In this document: one piece after another, positions 15,540 to 24,386 of the stretch
How the letters are laid out: each line of letters begins with the position of its first letter
Position numbering within the stretch: the stretch's first letter is position 1
Position numbers and translations under genes: made by a program
The notes under the pieces: model-generated
Database searches by the model: none
The model's input: the letters and a program-made list of their open reading frames with translations, nothing else
Told to the model about the DNA's origin: nothing
DNA from: DASQUK01 sp963717085
GTDB taxonomy: Bacteria > Actinomycetota > Acidimicrobiia > Acidimicrobiales > VFJN01
Direction of reading: 5' to 3'
Assembly: GCA_963717085.1 (NCBI GenBank)
Contig: CAVQVM010000002.1
Span: 372,001-436,000 of the forward strand
Length of the DNA: 64,000 bases

Positions 15540-15773
15540 TCAGCTGGTGTCGTCCTCGGGGGCCAAGGGGTGCCGCCGGCTCAGCTCCGAGGCCCGTTCA
15601 CGGGTGTCCCGCAGCGCTGCACACACGCCCGCCAAGTGGGACCGGAGCTCGCGCAACCGGCGGATTTCGATCGCCAGGTCCACGGTGGCGTCCTCCAGCG
15701 CCCGGGCGCGTGCGGCCACCAACCCGGTGGCGAGGGCCGCCGCCACCACGGGAACGGTCCAGAGCAGGTTCAC
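15540..15773 (-). CDS. Small single-span membrane protein
   Basis: The 77-residue product has one N-terminal membrane span (TVPVVAAALATGLVAA) and a charged helix rich in Arg, Glu and Leu, probably coiled-coil (residues 25-65), with an acidic end. It is not recognised. It lies 22 bases downstream of the cyclase stop region and upstream of tatB, all on the same strand, so it may belong to that transcript. The start is GTG 15773, with no convincing ribosome-binding site. Confidence 0.5.
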   Translation of the reverse strand: MNLLWTVPVVAAALATGLVAARARALEDATVDLAIEIRRLRELRSHLAGVCAALRDTRERASELSRRHPLAPEDDTS

Positions 15774-15795
15774 CGCTCGCGAAGCTAGTGCCGGA

Positions 15796-17865
15796 CTAGT
15801 GGAGGTCGTGGAGCACGAACGCGTCGACCGGTTGCTTCCGGCCCTTCACGGCGACGGCACCCAGGGCGGTGATGGTGGCCGCGTCGCCGATCTGGCTGCG
15901 CGTCAGTGCGCCGATCACGACCTGGCCGGGTTCCGCCAGCGTCTCGAGCCGGGCGGCGACGTTGGTGGTGTCACCGACGGCCGTGAAGTTGCGCATCTCG
16001 GCGCTGCCGACGTTCCCGATGAGCGCCGGCCCGGTGTTGATCCCTACGCGGAAGCGGGGCCATCCGGCGCGCCCTGCGGCGACCTCGTCGATCGCGCGGT
16101 GGAGCCGCAGCGCGGCCGCACCGGCCCGTCGCGCATGGTCGGCCTGACGGACGGGGGCGTTGAAGATCGCCATCACCGCATCGCCGACGAACTGCGTGAC
16201 CGTGCCACCGCGATCGAGGATGACGGGGACGACCGCGCCGTAGTAGGCGTTGAGCATGGCCACCACCTCGGCGGGTTGGGCGCGTTCGGAGAACGGCGTG
16301 AAGCCGCGTAGGTCGGCCATGAGCACCGACACCTCGGCGATGGTCCCGCCCAGGCCCGCCTGGTCGGGATCCGCGATCAGCGCGGTGGCCACCGACGGCG
16401 ACATGTACGACCGGAACAGGCCCTCCATCTGGTGGTAGAGCCGGGCATTCTCGAGCGCGATCGAGAGCTGGCTGGCGAACGACTGCAGCAGGGCCGTATC
16501 GGCATCGCCGAACGCGCCATCGCGACGGTTCCGCACCTCCAGAAAGCCCGCCGCCCGGCCCTTCACCTGGAGCGGCAGGACCATGACCCGGCCGTCCCGG
16601 GACGCCACCGGCGCCAGCGACGTCATCGCCGCGCCCCACTGACCCTCGTCCGCCGCGCCCTGCCCGTCGACCAGCGTCGGCGTCCCGCCGCGCAGGAGGC
16701 CGAGCGCCAGGTCCTGGCCCCGGAACGCAGCGCGGCCCACGGCGAGCGCCCGAGCCACGAGGGCGCCCTCGGACTGGATCACGCTGGCCTCACGGCCGAC
16801 GGCTACCAATCCACCGAGCCGTCGGGCCTGTTCCCGCTCGGCGCCGAGCGCCTCGGCGGCGCGCTCCAGCACGGCCACCTGCTGTTCGGTGAGGTCGAAC
16901 CGATCGGCGAGCAGGGCGCCGGCTCGGCGCAGGTCGGCGGACGTGCCGTCCGCCCGTTCCGCCTCCATCGCGGCGACCAGCTCTTCGAGCGCCGCGCGGT
17001 GGTCACGGCGGATGCTGTCGACCGTCTGCTCCAACGTGATGCTGTCGAACAGACCGCGTGCCGACCCCTCACGCTGGAACTGCACGTAGGCGCTGTAGGC
17101 CACGAAGCCGAACGCGACGCCCATCAGCAGGTGCCACTCCCACCACGATGCCTGCCAGTTCCGCCCGTACGCGATGGCGAACATGGCCAGTGCGAGTAGC
17201 GCGAACGCGGTCACCAGGCTCAGCAGGACGACGGCCGGGCGTCGGCGGTGCACCCCGAGATAGCGGTAGGCGGCCAGGCCGTACAGCGCGGTTCCCCCGA
17301 ACGCCAATGCGATCAGGGGACCGCGCGCCTCTTCGGGCGGCAAGGGCTCGTCCAGTGGCGGCCAGCCGGCCACGGAGACGACCGCCCACGCCGCCATGGC
17401 CGCCAGCAGCACGGCGGTGAGCACCCAGCGTCGCCGGACCAGGCGGGCGGCCGCGGTCGGGGACCAGTCGACGCCCGATGCGAGCGCCAGGAGGCCGCCC
17501 ACGCACAGGCCTACCGGAGTGGCCAACACGAAGCCGGCGTTCGGCTGGTCGACGAGCACTTCGGGGGTCGCCAGGGCGTGCAGTCCCAGGAACCCGGCCG
17601 CGACCAGGAAGGCCCACGCCACCAGCAACAGCCGCGGGTCCGACCGCCGGCCAGCGGCCCCCGCCATCAGGACGCCGAGCACGACGTTCAGGAGCGCCGT
17701 GCCCAACACCAGGCCGAAGTGGGCGGCGTGGTTCTCCCAGCGCAGGTCGAGCTGGGGCCGGGCGATCAGCAGCCACAGGAGCAGCGCCGGCAGCATGATG
17801 TGGAAGGTCCAGGCCGCCACCCGCGCCCACGCACCCGAGCCAGTCCGGCCACTCAGCTGCAGCAC
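15796..17865 (-). CDS. Membrane class III adenylate/guanylate cyclase with GAF domain
   Basis: A 689-residue protein in three parts: an N-terminal region with several hydrophobic spans (about 1-250), a GAF-like domain (about 355-490, ending FASQLSIALENARLYHQ), and a class III cyclase domain (about 515-685). In the last, LMADLRGFTPFSE gives the first metal Asp, QFVGDAVMAIFNAP the second, and VGDTTNVAARLE the transition-state Asn/Arg. The usual substrate Lys four residues before the second metal Asp is Gln here (QFVGD), so substrate choice or activity is uncertain. GTG 17865 is preceded by a strong GGAAGGAGG. Confidence 0.87.
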   Translation of the reverse strand: MLQLSGRTGSGAWARVAAWTFHIMLPALLLWLLIARPQLDLRWENHAAHFGLVLGTALLNVVLGVLMAGAAGRRSDPRLLLVAWAFLVAAGFLGLHALATPEVLVDQPNAGFVLATPVGLCVGGLLALASGVDWSPTAAARLVRRRWVLTAVLLAAMAAWAVVSVAGWPPLDEPLPPEEARGPLIALAFGGTALYGLAAYRYLGVHRRRPAVVLLSLVTAFALLALAMFAIAYGRNWQASWWEWHLLMGVAFGFVAYSAYVQFQREGSARGLFDSITLEQTVDSIRRDHRAALEELVAAMEAERADGTSADLRRAGALLADRFDLTEQQVAVLERAAEALGAEREQARRLGGLVAVGREASVIQSEGALVARALAVGRAAFRGQDLALGLLRGGTPTLVDGQGAADEGQWGAAMTSLAPVASRDGRVMVLPLQVKGRAAGFLEVRNRRDGAFGDADTALLQSFASQLSIALENARLYHQMEGLFRSYMSPSVATALIADPDQAGLGGTIAEVSVLMADLRGFTPFSERAQPAEVVAMLNAYYGAVVPVILDRGGTVTQFVGDAVMAIFNAPVRQADHARRAGAAALRLHRAIDEVAAGRAGWPRFRVGINTGPALIGNVGSAEMRNFTAVGDTTNVAARLETLAEPGQVVIGALTRSQIGDAATITALGAVAVKGRKQPVDAFVLHDLH

Positions 17866-17940
17866 ACCCGACCTCCTTCCCGTAGGGATCCGGCCAGGAG
17901 TATGGACTCTCGCTCCGCTCGACGGTGGAGTATCGCTCCG

Positions 17941-18282
17941 CTAGCGCCGGCGGCGGTGCGCGGCCAGGAGCTCGTCGAACCAGCCCTTGGCCGCCAGCAT
18001 CTCGTGGAAGTCGATCAGGTCGTCGTGGGTGAACGGCGCACCGATCGGGCGCGGCTCGATCAGCTCCGACGGGATCGTCCACAGCTCGAGGCGCACGCCC
18101 GAGGAGATCAGCAGGTCGATCGTGGGCCGGTCCGCCGGGCGCACCACCGGGTGGAGGCAGTTGGGGCAGCGGAACACGTACGTGCCAGCCTCGTTGGTCT
18201 CGCACAACCTGACCACGAGGTCGCGCGTGCCCAGCTCGACGTCACCGCAGTCGCTGCACGTGGCTCTGATCAAGGTCGCCAT
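17941..18282 (-). CDS. Zinc-ribbon hypothetical protein
   Basis: The 113-residue protein has CSDCG at residues 9-13 and CPNC at 39-42, the two knuckles of a zinc ribbon of about 40 residues. A helical C-terminal half (LIDFHEMLAAKGWFDELL) ends in HRRRR. It is not recognised as a named family; ribbon plus acidic helix suggests protein or nucleic acid binding. It lies upstream of the cyclase on the same strand across a 75-bp gap that contains a direct repeat of GGAGTAT and CGCTCCGCT. Confidence 0.62.
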   Translation of the reverse strand: MATLIRATCSDCGDVELGTRDLVVRLCETNEAGTYVFRCPNCLHPVVRPADRPTIDLLISSGVRLELWTIPSELIEPRPIGAPFTHDDLIDFHEMLAAKGWFDELLAAHRRRR

Positions 18283-18383
18283 CTGTCCATGTCTCCCTGT
18301 TCGCTCCCCCCAAGGGAGGGGGCGAACCAGACATCATGACGCCGATCCGCCGAAGTTGTCCGATCGCCGCCGAGAGGATGCCT

Positions 18384-19115
18384 GTGCCCACCCGCATAAC
18401 CGCCTTGAGGAACCCACCAATAGCGTTCGCACATCGCGGTGCGCGCGCTCAAGCGCCCGAGAACACGCTGGAAGCGTTCACGCTTGCCCAGCAAATGGGC
18501 GCCACCGGCCTGGAGAGCGACGTGTGGCTGACCGCCGACGGGGAGGCGGTCCTCGACCACGACGGCCTGGTCGGCGGTCCGGTCGGTCGCCGAGTGCGCC
18601 GCCGTCCCATCGCGTCGCTCCCGCGGGCACGGCTGCCCGATCACATCCCCACCCTGGCCGACCTGTACGCGACGTGTGGCACCGGCCTCGACGTGTCGCT
18701 CGATGTCAAGGACCCGGCCGCGTTCGAGCGGGTGGTGGCCGTGGCCCGCGCCGCCGGTGGGGATGCGCTCACGCGCCTGTGGCTGTGCCATCCACGCTGG
18801 GAGCAGGTGGTGGAATGGCGCGGCCGCTGCGACGAGGTGCGCCTCGTGGACTCCACCCGGCTCGACCGGATCAAGCAGGGCCCCGAACGCCGGGCTGCCA
18901 CCCTCGCCGCCAAGGGAATCGACGCCGTCAACCTCCACTACCTCGATTGGACCGGCGGCCTGACGACCCTGTTCCACCGTTTCGGCGTGCTCGCCTTCGG
19001 CTGGGACGCCCAGACGCCGCGGGTGCTGGCCGAGTTGCTCGACGCCGGCATCGACGCCGTGTACAGCGATCACGTCGACCGCATGGTCCACGCGCTCAGA
19101 GCCCTCTACTCGTAG
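18384..19115 (+). CDS. Glycerophosphodiester phosphodiesterase
   Basis: A 243-residue GDPD-family protein. AFAHRGARAQAPENTLEAF carries the catalytic His-Arg-Gly and the PENT motif; LESDVWLTADGEAVLDHD supplies Glu, Asp and the second His. The TIM-barrel pattern continues with LDVSLDVKD and ends AGIDAVYSDHVDRM. It hydrolyses glycerophosphodiesters to glycerol 3-phosphate and an alcohol. I favour GTG 18384 because GAGAGG (18372-18377) sits six bases away; ATG 18378 or the longer ATG 18336 are alternatives. There is no signal peptide, so it is probably cytoplasmic. It converges on lepB. Confidence 0.87.
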   Translation: MPTRITALRNPPIAFAHRGARAQAPENTLEAFTLAQQMGATGLESDVWLTADGEAVLDHDGLVGGPVGRRVRRRPIASLPRARLPDHIPTLADLYATCGTGLDVSLDVKDPAAFERVVAVARAAGGDALTRLWLCHPRWEQVVEWRGRCDEVRLVDSTRLDRIKQGPERRAATLAAKGIDAVNLHYLDWTGGLTTLFHRFGVLAFGWDAQTPRVLAELLDAGIDAVYSDHVDRMVHALRALYS

Positions 19116-19197
19116 TCAGCCCGCTCATATCCAGCCCACGCCTGCTCGTCCTCGACCGCTGCGCCGCCGAGAGTAGGGACCCGTGCTGTTAGCCCAG

Positions 19198-19956
19198 TCA
19201 TAGCCAACCGATGTCGGTGATCGGCAGGACGCGGATGAAGGCGCGGCCGACGACGGCGTCCTCGTCGATCGGGCCGAAGATCCGGCTGTCCTCGCTGTTG
19301 GTGCGGTTGTCCCCCATCACGAACAGATGACCGTCGGGGATCGTCTTGAGCGGCAGGTTGTCGGTCGGCGTGCCGGGCTCGAGGTAGTTCTCATCGACGC
19401 GCTCGCCGTTGACGTAGACCTCGCCTTCCTTGGCTTCGATGGTGTCGCCTCCGACGGCGATCACACGCTTGATGAGGTCCTTGATCTCGCCGTTCTGCCC
19501 GGTCGAGGCGCCCGGCGGGCGCTCGAACACCACCACGTCACCGCGGTTGACGTCGTGGAACTTGTAGGACAGCTTGTTGACCAGCACTCGGTCGCCCACC
19601 TCGAGGGTGGGCTCCATCGAGGGCGATGGGATCCAGAACGCCTGGATGAGGAAGGCCTCGACCAGAAGTGCGATGGCGATGCCACCGCCGATGACACCGA
19701 GCCACTCGAGGATCGTCCGGCGCCAGCGTCGCCGCGGTTTCGCATCGGCGTCTTCGTCGTTGCCGTCGCGCTCCTCGACGTCGTCGTCGGTCTCCTCACC
19801 CTGACCGTTGCTGCCACTGCTGCCATTGGACCGCATGTGGCGAGGCTGGTGCGAGAGCTCCCGAGCGGCCGCTATCCGACGCCGGCGACCCGCCGCGCCG
19901 CTGGACCCGACAGCATCACCCTGATCGGCGCCAGGGGGATCCGAGGGGGGAGACAT
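19198..19956 (-). CDS. lepB: Signal peptidase I
   Basis: The 252-residue protein has a long charged cytoplasmic N-terminus, one membrane anchor (LEWLGVIGGGIAIALLVEAF), the catalytic Ser in WIPSPSMEPTLEVGDRV, the catalytic Lys in LIKRVIAVGGD, and the box E motif MGDNRTNSEDSR. It cleaves signal peptides outside the membrane. The N-terminal 80 residues are low-complexity, so the exact start is uncertain: ATG 19956 is used, with GTG 19965 and ATG 19836 as alternatives. It begins only 21 bases after pafC on the same strand, so it may be the last gene of the paf operon. Confidence 0.93.
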   Translation of the reverse strand: MSPPSDPPGADQGDAVGSSGAAGRRRRIAAARELSHQPRHMRSNGSSGSNGQGEETDDDVEERDGNDEDADAKPRRRWRRTILEWLGVIGGGIAIALLVEAFLIQAFWIPSPSMEPTLEVGDRVLVNKLSYKFHDVNRGDVVVFERPPGASTGQNGEIKDLIKRVIAVGGDTIEAKEGEVYVNGERVDENYLEPGTPTDNLPLKTIPDGHLFVMGDNRTNSEDSRIFGPIDEDAVVGRAFIRVLPITDIGWL

Positions 19957-19977
19957 GTCACGCACGGCACGCCGAGG

Positions 19978-20991
19978 CTAGCGCGCCCCCGTATTGGAGC
20001 CGCTGGCGGGTTGTTCGCGATAGCGACCGAGAATGCGTCGTGCCGCGTTCCGGCCGGCGTCGGCCAACCCCGGAACGTCGGCATCGACCACCCGCACGTC
20101 GGGGCCGAGCCGCACCAGCAGGCGTTCGAGCCACGGCGTGGCCGATACCCAGAGCCGCACCCGCAGCCAGCCGCTGCGATCGCCGGGGGCCGGCCCGACC
20201 TCGTCGACCGGATAGGTCTCCACCACCCAGCGGGCCGCGGGCGCCAGGTCGAGCGTCACGCGGGGCGTGTCGGCTCCCGGCTCGAACACGTCGCCGGTAT
20301 CGGGGTGGTCCGGGGGCGTGAACGTCTGGTCCAGGACCTCGACGCCGTAGATGCGATCGACCCGGAACAGGCGCTGGTCCTCTGCGTGGTGGCAGTAGGC
20401 CCGCACGTACCAGGCGCCCTCGTGGGCGAACACGGCGTGGGGGTCGATGTCGCGCGTCGTGCGCTGGTCGCGGTTGTAGGCGTAGTAGTCGAGGCGCACC
20501 CGGCGCCCGGCCGCCGCGGCACGGCGGAGCTCGTCGAGCACGCCGGGTCGGGTCTCGCCCAGCGCCACCGACACCGCGTCGTCGGGGTCGACGCCGAGCA
20601 CCGCCGCCACCTTGACCAGTGCTGTAGCGAGTGGCCCGTCGGGATCCGTGCCGGGGAGCGCCTGCGAGGCACGTCCGGCGACGACAAGCGCCAGCCCCTG
20701 CTCGGGGGTGAGGTGCAACGGGCGGGCGAAGAACTCGGCGAACCGCAGCCACACCCGATCGCCCTCGATGGTCACCTCGATCAGCGTGTCCGGTGTGTAG
20801 GGCGGCACGCCGACCAGCGACAGCACCTCGAGATCCTCGAGAAGCTTGCGGCGGCCGACCTGGAAGCGATCGCAGATCTCGTCGACCGTGGGACCATCGT
20901 GCGATGCGATCCACGGCACGATCGCCAGCATCCGGGCCACCCGGTCGGACGCCTTGGTGCGGGCCGGTGCCTGCGGTAGGGGCGTGGTCAC
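19978..20991 (-). CDS. pafC: WYL-domain transcriptional regulator PafC
   Basis: A 337-residue protein with an N-terminal HTH (RVARMLAIVPWIASHD, TVDEICDRFQVGRRKLLEDL), a WYL domain (RRVRLDYYAYNRDQRTTRDI, GAWYVRAYCHHAEDQRLFRV) and a WCX-like C-terminus. PafB and PafC form a heterodimer that activates LexA-independent DNA damage genes in mycobacteria. The GTG at 20991 overlaps the pafB stop (GTGA), so stoichiometric translation is expected. The pairing with pafB and closeness to pafA support the assignment. Confidence 0.9.
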   Translation of the reverse strand: MTTPLPQAPARTKASDRVARMLAIVPWIASHDGPTVDEICDRFQVGRRKLLEDLEVLSLVGVPPYTPDTLIEVTIEGDRVWLRFAEFFARPLHLTPEQGLALVVAGRASQALPGTDPDGPLATALVKVAAVLGVDPDDAVSVALGETRPGVLDELRRAAAAGRRVRLDYYAYNRDQRTTRDIDPHAVFAHEGAWYVRAYCHHAEDQRLFRVDRIYGVEVLDQTFTPPDHPDTGDVFEPGADTPRVTLDLAPAARWVVETYPVDEVGPAPGDRSGWLRVRLWVSATPWLERLLVRLGPDVRVVDADVPGLADAGRNAARRILGRYREQPASGSNTGAR

Positions 20992-21914
20992 GCGGCCAAC
21001 GCCTCCAGCCACTCGACGAGGTCGTCGCGCAGCTCGGGGGGCCCGATCACCTCGGCGTGATCGAGGAACGTGAGCACGAACGAGCGGAAGCTGTCGCGAT
21101 TGGTGACCGTCATCGTCACCACCACCGACCCATCGGCGCGTTCCTCGGCCACCGAGCCCGGGCCGAGGTGCTGGACGATCCAGGGTGCCTGGGCGGCATC
21201 GACCAGCACCTGGGCCTCGACGGCCTCCTCCTCCCCGATCTGCCAGGGCTCGAGCGCGCCCCCCGGCACGGCCGTGGCCGGCCGCTCGAAGCGGGGCCGG
21301 CCGAGCCGTTCCACCCCGCTCTCGAACCGGTCGAGCCGGTACACCCGCTCGTCGTCGCGCGTGTGGTCGAAGCCGCTCAGATACCAGCGGCCCCGGAGGA
21401 AGTCGAGCCGATAGGGGTCGACAGTGCGCTCCGTACCCCGGTAGGTGAACCGCACGGGCGTCTGGGCGGCGATGGCGCCGAACAGCGGACCGACGTTGCC
21501 GGCGGGCAGCGCCGCCACCGCCAGACCCATGGCCCCGTCGGACTCCCCCACCATGCCCCCGAGCTTCAGGAGGCCCTCGCGGGCGGACAGCCCGTCGATC
21601 TGCACCAGCGACGCGGCCACGTGCAGGGCGGCGAGCTCGCCGGCGCTCAGGCCCGGATCGCGCAGGTAGTAACGGTCCTTGGGGATGCGGTAGCCCTCGA
21701 CCACCGGGAGGACACCGGGTACGTCCTGCACCTCGAGCGGCACGCCCATCGCCCGCAGGTCGTCCTTGTCGCGCTCGAAGGCTCGCCGGAAGGCGTCGGT
21801 CTCGTCGGCGTACACCCCCAGCCGATCACGGATCTCGAGGGCCGACAGCGCGCGCGGCGTCTCGAGCAGCAGCGCCGTGAGGTTGAGTAGCCGTTCGAGC
21901 TTGGCGGCCGACAC
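20988..21914 (-). CDS. pafB: WYL-domain transcriptional regulator PafB
   Basis: The 308-residue protein starts SAAKLERLLNLTALLLETPR, an HTH typical of PafB, with LEIRDRLGVYADETDAFRRA. The WYL domain spans about residues 140-210 (PVRFTYRGTERTVDPYRL, GRWYLSGFDHTRDDERVYRL), and a WCX domain follows. It acts with PafC in the DNA damage response. The start is GTG 21914. It follows the DUF3866 gene after 10 bases and overlaps pafC, giving a run pafA, DUF3866, pafB, pafC. Confidence 0.9.
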   Translation of the reverse strand: MSAAKLERLLNLTALLLETPRALSALEIRDRLGVYADETDAFRRAFERDKDDLRAMGVPLEVQDVPGVLPVVEGYRIPKDRYYLRDPGLSAGELAALHVAASLVQIDGLSAREGLLKLGGMVGESDGAMGLAVAALPAGNVGPLFGAIAAQTPVRFTYRGTERTVDPYRLDFLRGRWYLSGFDHTRDDERVYRLDRFESGVERLGRPRFERPATAVPGGALEPWQIGEEEAVEAQVLVDAAQAPWIVQHLGPGSVAEERADGSVVVTMTVTNRDSFRSFVLTFLDHAEVIGPPELRDDLVEWLEALAA

Positions 21915-21924
21915 GGCCCGCAGG

Positions 21925-22950
21925 CTACCGACCCGATGCGCGCGCCTGGTCCACCTCCGCCAGCGCCTCGGCGGCCCACGCACCTGCCGACGTCGCCGCC
22001 GCGAAGAACGCCGGGTCGTCGGCCGGGCCCCGGCCCATCGATGTGACCCGCAGGTCGACGGCGCCCAGCACCTCCGCGGCATCGGGGCCCTCGATCACGG
22101 TCGCCCCCGGCACCTCCGGCGCCAGCGCTGCGGGGAGGGGGACCTCGGGTCGGTGGGCCGCGAGCCGCAGGATGGTGTGGACGTGGTGGCTCATGCCGCG
22201 GTGGCGCTCGCGGCTGTCGACACCTGAGGCGCGGCAGCACAGCGCCACCCGGGCTCCCAGAGCGTGGGCGGCATCGATCACAGCCGCCGCCTCCACGGCC
22301 GTGGTCCCGAGGCCCGAGGCAGTGCCGACCACGCCCGGTCCCATGCCCACGATGGCGAGCTCCGCCCCGGTCACGTGGCGGGCGAGTGCCAGTGCCGAGG
22401 GCACCGACACCGCCTCTAGGTCGCCGCCGAAGGCGTTCCCTGCGGTGATGGCGGCGTCGACGATGCCCTCCGTCCGCAGGGCGTGGACCAGGTCCGAGAG
22501 CGCCAGCGGCAGCGCGGCGCCGTCGGTCATGACATAGGCGATGCGAGCGGCGGGCCGCAGGCGCCGCACCACCGCGGCCACCACACCGACCTGGCTGTGC
22601 AGCGAGCAGGCGACCACCGGCATCCCGTCGAGCGCCTCGGGGAGGTCGGGACGATCCTCCTCGGCGGCGCCCGTGTCGGACTGGAGGCTGGTGTAGCGCA
22701 GCTTCATGATGTGGCCCGGACCTGGCTGCGACCAGGCGTGGCGTGCGAGGTTCCAGTGGACGACGTGCCACCCGCCGGTGCCCAGCCCGAGCTCGACGGC
22801 GGTGGTGTTGAGGACCACCGGGTCCCCGGCCGCCACCGGGCCGATGAGCCCGGTGAGCACATAGGCCCGCCCGGCGCTCGTGGTCACGCGCTGTAGACCG
22901 TCACGCTCGGACAGGATGTCGGTGACGGTGGCGGTGACGAACTTCGGCAC
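21925..22950 (-). CDS. DUF3866 family protein
   Basis: A 341-residue protein of the actinobacterial DUF3866 family. Recognisable segments are the beta-rich start (KFVTATVTDILSERDGLQRV), WHVVHWNLARHAW, GHIMKLRYTSLQSDTGAAEE, VVACSLHSQVGVVAAVV and the Gly-rich AIVGMGPGVVGTASGLGTTA loop, then RHRGMSHHVHTIL. Function is unknown. The GPG and GTGT-rich loop suggests nucleotide or cofactor binding, but this is inference. It is packed between pafA (28-bp gap) and pafB (10-bp gap), so it is co-transcribed with the pupylation and PafBC genes. Confidence 0.87.
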   Translation of the reverse strand: MPKFVTATVTDILSERDGLQRVTTSAGRAYVLTGLIGPVAAGDPVVLNTTAVELGLGTGGWHVVHWNLARHAWSQPGPGHIMKLRYTSLQSDTGAAEEDRPDLPEALDGMPVVACSLHSQVGVVAAVVRRLRPAARIAYVMTDGAALPLALSDLVHALRTEGIVDAAITAGNAFGGDLEAVSVPSALALARHVTGAELAIVGMGPGVVGTASGLGTTAVEAAAVIDAAHALGARVALCCRASGVDSRERHRGMSHHVHTILRLAAHRPEVPLPAALAPEVPGATVIEGPDAAEVLGAVDLRVTSMGRGPADDPAFFAAATSAGAWAAEALAEVDQARASGR

Positions 22951-22978
22951 CGGGCGAACGTACCGTGGCCAGGGGTGG

Positions 22979-24337
22979 CTACAGGCCGGCGATGAGCTTC
23001 TCGACGCGCTCGTCGCGGGCCTTGAAGGGGTCCTTGCACAGGACCGTGCGCTGCGCCTGGTCGTTGAGCTTCAGGTGAACCCAGTCGACCGTGTAGTCGC
23101 GCTTGCGCTCCTTGGCGCGCCGGATGAACTCGCCCCGCAGCCGCGCGCGTGTGGTCTGGGGTGGTGTCTCGACGGCCTCGTCGATCGCCGCGTCGGTGGT
23201 GACCCGGTCGACCAGGCCCCGTTCCTGCAGCCGGTAGTACAGGCCCCGCTCGCGGTTGACGTCGTGGTACTGCAGGTCGATGAGGGCGACCCGAGGGTGG
23301 CTCAGCGGCAGGTCGTGCTTGGCACAGTACGCCTCGATCAGCTTGTGCTTTATCACCCAGTCGCACTCGCGATCGAGCTTGTAGGGGTCGGACTCGAGGA
23401 CGGTCAGGCAGTGCTCCCACATCTCGAGCGCCTGAAGCTCGAGAGGCGACAGGCCCTTGGTGTCGGCATAGCGCCGTGCCCGATCCAGGTACTCACCCTG
23501 GATCTCCAGCGCCGAGGCCTCCCGGCCGTTCGCCAGCCGCACGGTGCGCTTCCCCGACAGGTCGTGGCTGATCTCCCGGATGGCGCGGATCGGGTTCTCC
23601 AGCGTCATGTCGCGCAGCACGAAGGACGGGTCCTCCAGCATGCGCAGGAGGATCGACGTGGCCCCCACCTTGAGGAACGTGGCGTACTCGCTCATGTTGG
23701 AGTCGCCCACGATCACGTGGAGGCGGCGGTAGCGCTCGGCATCCGCGTGGGGCTCGTCGCGGGTGTTGATGATGGGGCGGCTGCGGGTGGTGGCCGACGA
23801 AACCCCCTCCCAGATGTGCTCGGCCCGCTGGGCGACGCAGTACATGGCTCCCCGGGCCGTCTGCAGGACCTTGCCAGCGCCGGCGTAGATCTGCCGGGAC
23901 ACGAAGAACGGGATCAGCACCTCGGCGTAGTGGCTGAAGTCGTCGCGCCGGGACGTCAGGTAGTTCTCGTGGCAGCCGTAGGAGTTGCCCGCCGAGTCGG
24001 TGTTGTTCTTGAACAGGTAGATGACGCCGCGGATGCCCTCCTCCCGCAAGCGCTGCTCCGCCGAGACCAGGAGCTGCTCGAGTATCCGCTCACCGGCCTT
24101 GTCGTGGGTGACCAGGTCGAGGATCGAGTCGCACTCCGGGGTCGCATACTCGGGATGGCTGCCCACGTCGAGATAGAGGCGGGCGCCGTTGGCGAGGAAG
24201 ACGTTGCTGGAGCGGCCCCACGACACGACCCGGCGGAACAGGTAGCGGGCCACCTCGTCGGGGCTGAGGCGGCGCTGGCCCCGGAGCGTGCAGGTGACGC
24301 CGTATTCGTTCTCGAGGCCGAAGATGCGCCGCTCCAC
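22979..24337 (-). CDS. pafA: Pup--protein ligase PafA
   Basis: A 452-residue carboxylate-amine ligase. The start RRIFGLENEYGVTCTL holds the ATP/metal Glu; LYLDVGSHPEYATPECDS carries the catalytic Asp; LFKNNTDSAGNSYGCHENYL and IINTRDEPHADAERYRRLHV are hallmark nucleotide-binding stretches shared with Dop. PafA phosphorylates the C-terminal Glu of Pup and links it to target lysines. It lacks the insert after the first strand that marks Dop. The start is GTG 24337, divergent from the DUF2007-like gene across 49 bases. Confidence 0.96.
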   Translation of the reverse strand: MERRIFGLENEYGVTCTLRGQRRLSPDEVARYLFRRVVSWGRSSNVFLANGARLYLDVGSHPEYATPECDSILDLVTHDKAGERILEQLLVSAEQRLREEGIRGVIYLFKNNTDSAGNSYGCHENYLTSRRDDFSHYAEVLIPFFVSRQIYAGAGKVLQTARGAMYCVAQRAEHIWEGVSSATTRSRPIINTRDEPHADAERYRRLHVIVGDSNMSEYATFLKVGATSILLRMLEDPSFVLRDMTLENPIRAIREISHDLSGKRTVRLANGREASALEIQGEYLDRARRYADTKGLSPLELQALEMWEHCLTVLESDPYKLDRECDWVIKHKLIEAYCAKHDLPLSHPRVALIDLQYHDVNRERGLYYRLQERGLVDRVTTDAAIDEAVETPPQTTRARLRGEFIRRAKERKRDYTVDWVHLKLNDQAQRTVLCKDPFKARDERVEKLIAGL

Positions 24338-24386
24338 TCATCGCACGCTACCGCTCTCGCCTGAGTCTGCGGGTACCGTCTCGGGG

